The translations under genes and the position numbers were made by a program. Below the pieces are notes generated by a model. The model had not been told where the DNA came from. It worked only from the letters and a program-made list of their open reading frames with translations, and made no database searches. 64,000 nt of DNA from Deltaproteobacteria bacterium (GTDB lineage: Bacteria; Desulfobacterota; Desulfobacteria; Desulfobacterales; JAFDMD01), in the NCBI GenBank assembly GCA_019306065.1, contig JAFDMF010000006.1, positions 1-64,000 on the forward strand, in the 5' to 3' direction. This document shows, in pieces, positions 58,679 through 64,000 of this stretch (position 1 is its first letter; every line of letters begins with the position of its first letter).

Positions 58679-59080
58679 ATGAAAAAAATCGCTTTTATTT
58701 TTATGTTGGCGTCTTTATTTGCTTGCGCTTTTATAACAACTTCAGGCAGCGTATTTGCATCGGACGAATCTGCAAAATCGGATAAAACTACAATCCGCTC
58801 CACGGAAGGCGATGTCGAAGCCTTTTGGAACAGCTTTGAGAAATGGGCTGATCTTAATTCCGCAGAACAAGCCGCTTGGCAAACTTTGGGATGGAATGAA
58901 AAAAGCTGGAACGAAAATGTTGACATTTCCGCATCCGAAAATAAAAAATGGGCTGAATTAACACCCGAAGAACAAACCGCAGGAACAAGCTTAGGTTATG
59001 ACGAAGTATCTTGGAATACTCCTGCTCCTGCCGCCGCTACAGAAGAAGCCCCTGCAAAAGAAGAAGCAAAAAAAGAATAA
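58679..59080 (+). CDS. Secreted protein with two tandem W-L-E-LG-W motifs
   Basis: Signal peptide; WADLNSAEQAAWQTLGWNEKSWNE and WAELTPEEQTAGTSLGYDEVSWNT. Confidence 0.75.
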   Translation: MKKIAFIFMLASLFACAFITTSGSVFASDESAKSDKTTIRSTEGDVEAFWNSFEKWADLNSAEQAAWQTLGWNEKSWNENVDISASENKKWAELTPEEQTAGTSLGYDEVSWNTPAPAAATEEAPAKEEAKKE

Positions 59081-59092
59081 TTTATTCTTATA

Positions 59093-59134
59093 AAAAAAAG
59101 CTTAATACTTTTAACAGCGTTAAGCTTTTTTTTT
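59093..59134. terminator. Bidirectional terminator
   Basis: AAAAAAAAGCTTAA ... TTAAGCTTTTTTTTT between convergent genes. Confidence 0.7.
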
Positions 59135-60286
59135 AATTCTCGGTATTTTTATAATAAACTGTTCCCCTTCCGTATCATTTATAAACTCTATATCTGGCTG
59201 GTTAGATAGAGCCCTTATTATGCCTGTCCCAAACCCGCTAAAAGATAAAATCTGCAAACTATAAGCAAGTATTCTATTATTTCTAACAACCGGATTGCCA
59301 TATTTAATAGCTTCAACGGTAAGACTGTTAGGCAGTTTTCCAGGGCTTATAATCTCTATTCTGTTATCGAAAATCATTAATCTTATAGGCGCATTTTTAA
59401 AATAATCTCTATGAACAAGAGCGTTTATTAATAATTCTTTCAAAGCTATTTCAGATATTTCAAGAACGCCGCGGGTATTAAAATCTTCCGATTTTTGAAT
59501 ATGTTTTAGGTTTGACATAAAAAAAGTCATTCCTTTTTCAAATATGTCCGGAATAACCCCGCCAATATCTCTCGGCTTATTTCTATATTCTTTGCTTCCG
59601 ATTTCATTTCCGAAAAATGAAACCGCTTTAACGCAAAAAGCCGGTTTGAATTTTTGAGGCTCTTTTCCGAAAAATAACAAACCCGCCAAAGTTAATCTGT
59701 TATTGTGCAATGCTTTTTTAAGTATAAGCGCCTTTTCAAAGGTCAAACCTGCCTCTTCTATTGTTTTATCAACCTCTTTTTTAAAATAGCTTTCAAATCT
59801 ATCCTTATCAATATCGTCAATCGACGTATCATAAACATCCATTTCGTCTGCAGAAAAATTTGTTCCGCTTTGAAAAAGTCTCAACAGTTCGTTATTATCG
59901 GTTACTCTTCTTTTATCCGCTCCCTGTTTAATCCATATGGCATTGTTTTTATCTTTATAAGGTTTATGAATGTCTTCTTTAATATGTATAACCAAAATAT
60001 TTTTTTCTTCTATCTTAACCGATTCCGTCTTAATATATATAGGAGGTATAATATTATTATGAGCTACGTTTGCGGCAAGGTTTTGGGTTTTATCAAATTG
60101 GTCGGCGGATAATCCGATAATTTCGCCTATTTTATCCTTTACCCCGATTATTATAATACCTCCGTCCGAATTGGAAAATGCGGTCATCTCAGCGGCAAAA
60201 GCATCGGGAGAATCTATTTTTTCTTTAAACTGCACGGCGCTTGTTTCGTTTCCGCTTATAATATCTAATAATTCTATCGAATTCAT
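59120..60286 (-). CDS. AlbA_2/Schlafen-type domain protein with C-terminal HATPase-like domain
   Basis: ETSAVQFKEKIDSPDAFAAEMTAFSNSDGGIIIIGVKD; IALKELLINALVHRDYFKNAPIRLMIFDNRIEIISPGKLP. Confidence 0.85.
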   Translation of the reverse strand: MNSIELLDIISGNETSAVQFKEKIDSPDAFAAEMTAFSNSDGGIIIIGVKDKIGEIIGLSADQFDKTQNLAANVAHNNIIPPIYIKTESVKIEEKNILVIHIKEDIHKPYKDKNNAIWIKQGADKRRVTDNNELLRLFQSGTNFSADEMDVYDTSIDDIDKDRFESYFKKEVDKTIEEAGLTFEKALILKKALHNNRLTLAGLLFFGKEPQKFKPAFCVKAVSFFGNEIGSKEYRNKPRDIGGVIPDIFEKGMTFFMSNLKHIQKSEDFNTRGVLEISEIALKELLINALVHRDYFKNAPIRLMIFDNRIEIISPGKLPNSLTVEAIKYGNPVVRNNRILAYSLQILSFSGFGTGIIRALSNQPDIEFINDTEGEQFIIKIPRIKKKA

Positions 60287-62976
60287 CTTTTAACGCTCCA
60301 TTTTTCATAAATATCTTTTCTTCTGTTAAAGGCTTCTTCTCCGCCTTCCATTATTTTTATAATCTTTTTCTGCATTTCAAAGTTGTCTATGCTTCCTTCC
60401 TGTAAATTGATTTTTGATTCCGAATAACCGCAGGAAATTATCTTTTCGCTGTCTCCGAGAACCGGAATGTTAGGATTATGAGTGGCAAATATAAACTGCA
60501 TTTTGCCTTTTAATTCTCTGATTTTTTTTATAACATCCTTATAAATGGTTTGATTGTCCAAATCATCTTCCGGCTGATCGATTATTAAAATATCCGTCTC
60601 TTTTTGAGCAAGCAGAAAAAGTATTAACGCGGTTGCCCGTTGTCCTAACGAATGATCTTTTAACGGTTTGTTATTATAATTAATTGTAAATAAGGTTTCT
60701 ACGTTAAAAGTTATTAACTCAAAAAGTTTATTTTCAAATATTTCATCAAACTTAACAAACTGATTATTACTCAATATAGTTTGCAATCTGCTTTTATCTC
60801 TATATATTTCTATAAAATCTTTATATTCTTCCTTAATTTTTTCATAAGAGTAGCCTGTTATGCCGCTTCCTTTAAAAGTTTGCTTTAATTTATCTAAAAA
60901 CAGATCTCTTCTGCCTTTATATTCCAAAGAGATTGAAATGGGATTTTCATAAGAGTTGATACACTTAACCTCGTTTTCTATATTTCTATATCGTTGAAGC
61001 CAAAGTTCATTTAATTCGGATATTTTATCACTTAACGATGTTATATATCCCTCTCTTTTTGCCTCCGATTTTTCAATCTCTTTAAGTTTTAATTTAAAAT
61101 TCTCTATTCGCGTATTAAGTTTAAGAAAATTATCGGGATTAATATTAGGTATATTTATCTCTCTTTTTGTTGCGGAAAATTCCTCCGTAAGAGTATCTTT
61201 TTTATTTTTTAAACTTTCTTCCACCGTTTTAAATTCGGTTATAAATTGCTCTATATTTTTATTTGCTTCTATTATATTATTAAACTCCGCTTTAATATTA
61301 TTAAATATTTTTTCGGCGGTTTCAAAAACTTCTTTATTATATTCGGAGTTAAAAAAAGCGTCTTGAAAAAACGGTTCATAATTGCCGCATAATTCTTTCA
61401 AACTCTTGTCAAAGTCGGAAAGCCTGTCTAATATTTCATTAATCTTTGTAATATCAGAATTAATGCCGCTTTCTTTTTTAAGCTTATCTTCAATGCCGCT
61501 TTCTTTGAATATTTTAAGTTTTTCTTCCGCATCCTTTATATTCTGTTCTGTTTCTCTTTTTGCTTCGTCAAGCTCCTCAAGTCTTTTTAATTCAATTGTA
61601 ATATCGTATATTTCTACGCGTTTTTCTTTGATTCCAACTTCTATACTTTCCAAACGATTTCCTATAAGTTTTTTTACCAAATCCGCTTCAAAATCAATAT
61701 TTTTATTGGAAAGATCCTTTTGTCCGAAATATACGGGTTTTTTTAAAACAGTTTCAAGCCCGGCTTCAATTCTACTATTATCCTTATCGTAAATATTCTC
61801 TTTTTCACCGTATATTTTTTCAATTCTATACTCTTTGTTATGCCGGTTTCGGATATAAACAACAATCTTGCCGCCGCTTTTTAATGTATGCTCTATAAGA
61901 TTATTTTTATAATCTTTATCTGCGGCAATATCTTCCAACGAAATTCCAAGAATATAACGCAATACCTCAATAACCGAAGATTTACCGCTTCCTCTTATTC
62001 CTATAAAATTATTCAATTCGGAAGAAAAATCAATCTCTTTATCGTCAAGCAGTCCGCCTTCAAAAGAGATTGATTTAATATAAGAATTGGAAACTTCGGG
62101 AGGATTATCTTCTCGGACTCGATTTTTTTTATCTTTTAAAGCATATTTAAGGGCTTCAAAATTAAAATCTCCGATTTTAATATAAGTCTTTTTATCATTA
62201 TCTTTCTGTTTGCCAAATGTTCCTATTTCATCTAAATTTTTACAATCCGAGCCTTCCAAATATGCAGGTATTGTTTCTTTATTTGGAAACCATTTTTCTA
62301 AATTTATTTTTAGATCATAGCTTCTAACTTTTTGAAACCCAAACACATTTTGTTTAAAAAGGTTATCTTTTGCAAAATCTGAAATTCTTCCGCCGTCCAA
62401 TCCTTTTAAAAAACCGTTATTCTTTTCCACATGCGCCATTATAACAAAAGAATCCCGACCCTCTTTTCTATGCTTGTTAAGCTTTTCAAATAAATCCGAA
62501 AGATTATATTTACAGAGCGCATTTGCATTTAAACGATTCGATACCCCTTCAAAAGCGGAAGTTAAAAACTGTCCTATAAAATTTTCATCATTTTTTATCC
62601 ATGTTTCATAATCAAATGCTATTAATGTGTGGATTCCATTGCTTCCGTCCTGTACCGAAAGCTCTACTCCGGGTACAAGCCATATATTTTCTTTACCGCC
62701 TCTTTTTATTAAAGCTTTATATTCCTCTAAATTAAATTTATTATGATTTGCAATCAAACCTATCTTAATATCTTCTTCAACCAATCTGTTTATATATGCT
62801 CCGATAAAATCGTTATCATTTTCTTCATATATAAACTCTTGATCCGCTTTTGTATGAAGATGAAAATCCGCTTTAAACCATTTGGAACCGTTTTTAAAAA
62901 AGTTTTTATCCGAATTCATTTTAATATCCATACTTTTTAATTTTGAAATTATTACCTTTATAATACATAACCGCAA
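60283..62976 (-). CDS. TrlF-like protein: N-terminal PHP phosphoesterase domain plus SMC/Rad50-like ATPase
   Basis: KADFHLHTKAD, GLIANHNKFN, VPGVELSV (PHP); GIRGSGKSSVIEVLRYILG, long coiled coil, ILIIDQPEDDLDNQTIYKDVIKKI. Confidence 0.82.
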   Translation of the reverse strand: MRLCIIKVIISKLKSMDIKMNSDKNFFKNGSKWFKADFHLHTKADQEFIYEENDNDFIGAYINRLVEEDIKIGLIANHNKFNLEEYKALIKRGGKENIWLVPGVELSVQDGSNGIHTLIAFDYETWIKNDENFIGQFLTSAFEGVSNRLNANALCKYNLSDLFEKLNKHRKEGRDSFVIMAHVEKNNGFLKGLDGGRISDFAKDNLFKQNVFGFQKVRSYDLKINLEKWFPNKETIPAYLEGSDCKNLDEIGTFGKQKDNDKKTYIKIGDFNFEALKYALKDKKNRVREDNPPEVSNSYIKSISFEGGLLDDKEIDFSSELNNFIGIRGSGKSSVIEVLRYILGISLEDIAADKDYKNNLIEHTLKSGGKIVVYIRNRHNKEYRIEKIYGEKENIYDKDNSRIEAGLETVLKKPVYFGQKDLSNKNIDFEADLVKKLIGNRLESIEVGIKEKRVEIYDITIELKRLEELDEAKRETEQNIKDAEEKLKIFKESGIEDKLKKESGINSDITKINEILDRLSDFDKSLKELCGNYEPFFQDAFFNSEYNKEVFETAEKIFNNIKAEFNNIIEANKNIEQFITEFKTVEESLKNKKDTLTEEFSATKREINIPNINPDNFLKLNTRIENFKLKLKEIEKSEAKREGYITSLSDKISELNELWLQRYRNIENEVKCINSYENPISISLEYKGRRDLFLDKLKQTFKGSGITGYSYEKIKEEYKDFIEIYRDKSRLQTILSNNQFVKFDEIFENKLFELITFNVETLFTINYNNKPLKDHSLGQRATALILFLLAQKETDILIIDQPEDDLDNQTIYKDVIKKIRELKGKMQFIFATHNPNIPVLGDSEKIISCGYSESKINLQEGSIDNFEMQKKIIKIMEGGEEAFNRRKDIYEKWSVKR

Positions 62977-63164
62977 AAATTAATCCGCTATATTTTATTA
63001 GATAAAATTAAATTTATATAAACTTCAAGTCAACTCTTAATTAAAAAAGAAAAGAACAGCAAGTAAGTTTGATTAAGCGAAGTGAAACCCAACATGATTA
63101 AAAAGACGCCAAAACTGAACAAATTACCATGTATTTCCGCTTTTAAAAAGTTGTGCGGCAAATA

Positions 63165-63992
63165 CTATTCATATCTTAAAGCCTCTATGGGATTAAGCCT
63201 CGAAGCTTTTATTGCAGGAAATAATCCGGCGGATATCCCTACCGCAACAGATACCGCTATGGATAAAAAAACCGAAGAAAAACTTATCATCATGTCTATA
63301 TTAAAAAACCTGCCGAGCAATAATGCTATTGTTACTCCGAGAATCAAGCCTATAAAACTTCCGAACAAAGATATTAAAACGGCTTCAAAAAGAAACTGCT
63401 GCATAATTGTTTTATCCTGCGCGCCAAGCGCTTTGCGCAGCCCGATCTCTTTTGTGCGCTCGGTAACCGAAACAAGCATCATATTCATAATTCCTATACT
63501 TCCCACCAAAAGCGAAATTGCGGCTATTGCGGCTAAAAGTATTGTAAAAAGCCGCGTAGTCTCTTTTACGGTATTTACAAGCTCAGCCATATTTATTAAT
63601 CTGAAATCGTTCTCCTCCTGTTTTCTAATGTTATGACGCTCTCGTAAAAGTTGAGTTATTTTATCCGATACATAATCAAGATACTCTTCTTTAGCTACAT
63701 TTAGTACAATTCGATGAACGCTTTTCGGAAGCGTTGCGCCGGAAAATCTTCTTGAAAAGGTTTTAAACGGTATAAAAATATTATCGTCCGGGTTAATAAA
63801 AGCTACCGAGCCGCTTTCCCGAATTACTCCTATTATCGTAAGAGGTATATTTTTAATTCTTATTACTTTGCCTACCGCATTTTCTTCTCCGAACAGTTCG
63901 TTACAGACATTTTTTCCTATCAACGCGTAAGAAGAGCCGAGTTTTGAATCTTTTTCGGTAAAAAAAGCCCCCTTTTCAATTTTAAAATTCAT
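63165..63992 (-). CDS. MacB/FtsX-type ABC transporter permease (N-terminus lies outside the window)
   Basis: IGIMNMMLVSVTERTKEIGLRKALGAQDKTIMQQFLFEAVLISLFGSFIGLILG; GLFPAIKASRLNPIEALRYE. Confidence 0.9.
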   Translation of the reverse strand: MNFKIEKGAFFTEKDSKLGSSYALIGKNVCNELFGEENAVGKVIRIKNIPLTIIGVIRESGSVAFINPDDNIFIPFKTFSRRFSGATLPKSVHRIVLNVAKEEYLDYVSDKITQLLRERHNIRKQEENDFRLINMAELVNTVKETTRLFTILLAAIAAISLLVGSIGIMNMMLVSVTERTKEIGLRKALGAQDKTIMQQFLFEAVLISLFGSFIGLILGVTIALLLGRFFNIDMMISFSSVFLSIAVSVAVGISAGLFPAIKASRLNPIEALRYE

Positions 63993-64000
63993 TACCTCAA

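Noticed and set aside
1-64000. tRNA, rRNA, transposase and integrase genes
   Set aside because: None recognised by eye; absence should be confirmed with tRNAscan-SE, barrnap and ISfinder.

Overview
AT-rich bacterial chromosome segment with Gram-negative character (Lnt, an outer-membrane barrel tail, an autotransporter relic, DctPQM TRAP and AapJQMP transporters). Lineage was not determined. The housekeeping backbone is well supported: pgpA, larC, a 2-oxoacid:ferredoxin oxidoreductase operon, rpoD-dnaG-hisA-hisB, aapJQMP, aroE-aroA-aroK, YgiQ-type radical SAM, lnt-nadK, NtrY-like kinase, mqnB and TRAP dctPQM. Interspersed are five conflict-type loci: (1) ParA-like ATPase + two small genes (1629-3584); (2) a ParB-domain/AAA-ATPase fusion + a collapsed Toprim gene (26143-28605); (3) DUF262 + HEPN (34241-36055); (4) an NYN-domain RNase preceded by two tandem UUCG hairpins, with a deleted second copy 1 kb away (50436-52632); (5) a TrlF-like PHP/SMC ATPase + AlbA_2/Schlafen-type protein (59120-62976). 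The window also carries a dispersed ~100-150 nt palindromic repeat family (at least 8 copies). One arm of this family appears to lie in-frame inside aroK and another half-copy appears to encode the C-terminus of lnt, resembling Rickettsia palindromic elements. Several genes are decayed (FN3 fragment, DUF1508/YegP, autotransporter, toxin-antitoxin stubs, Toprim). All calls are from reading the sequence; no searches or folding were run.
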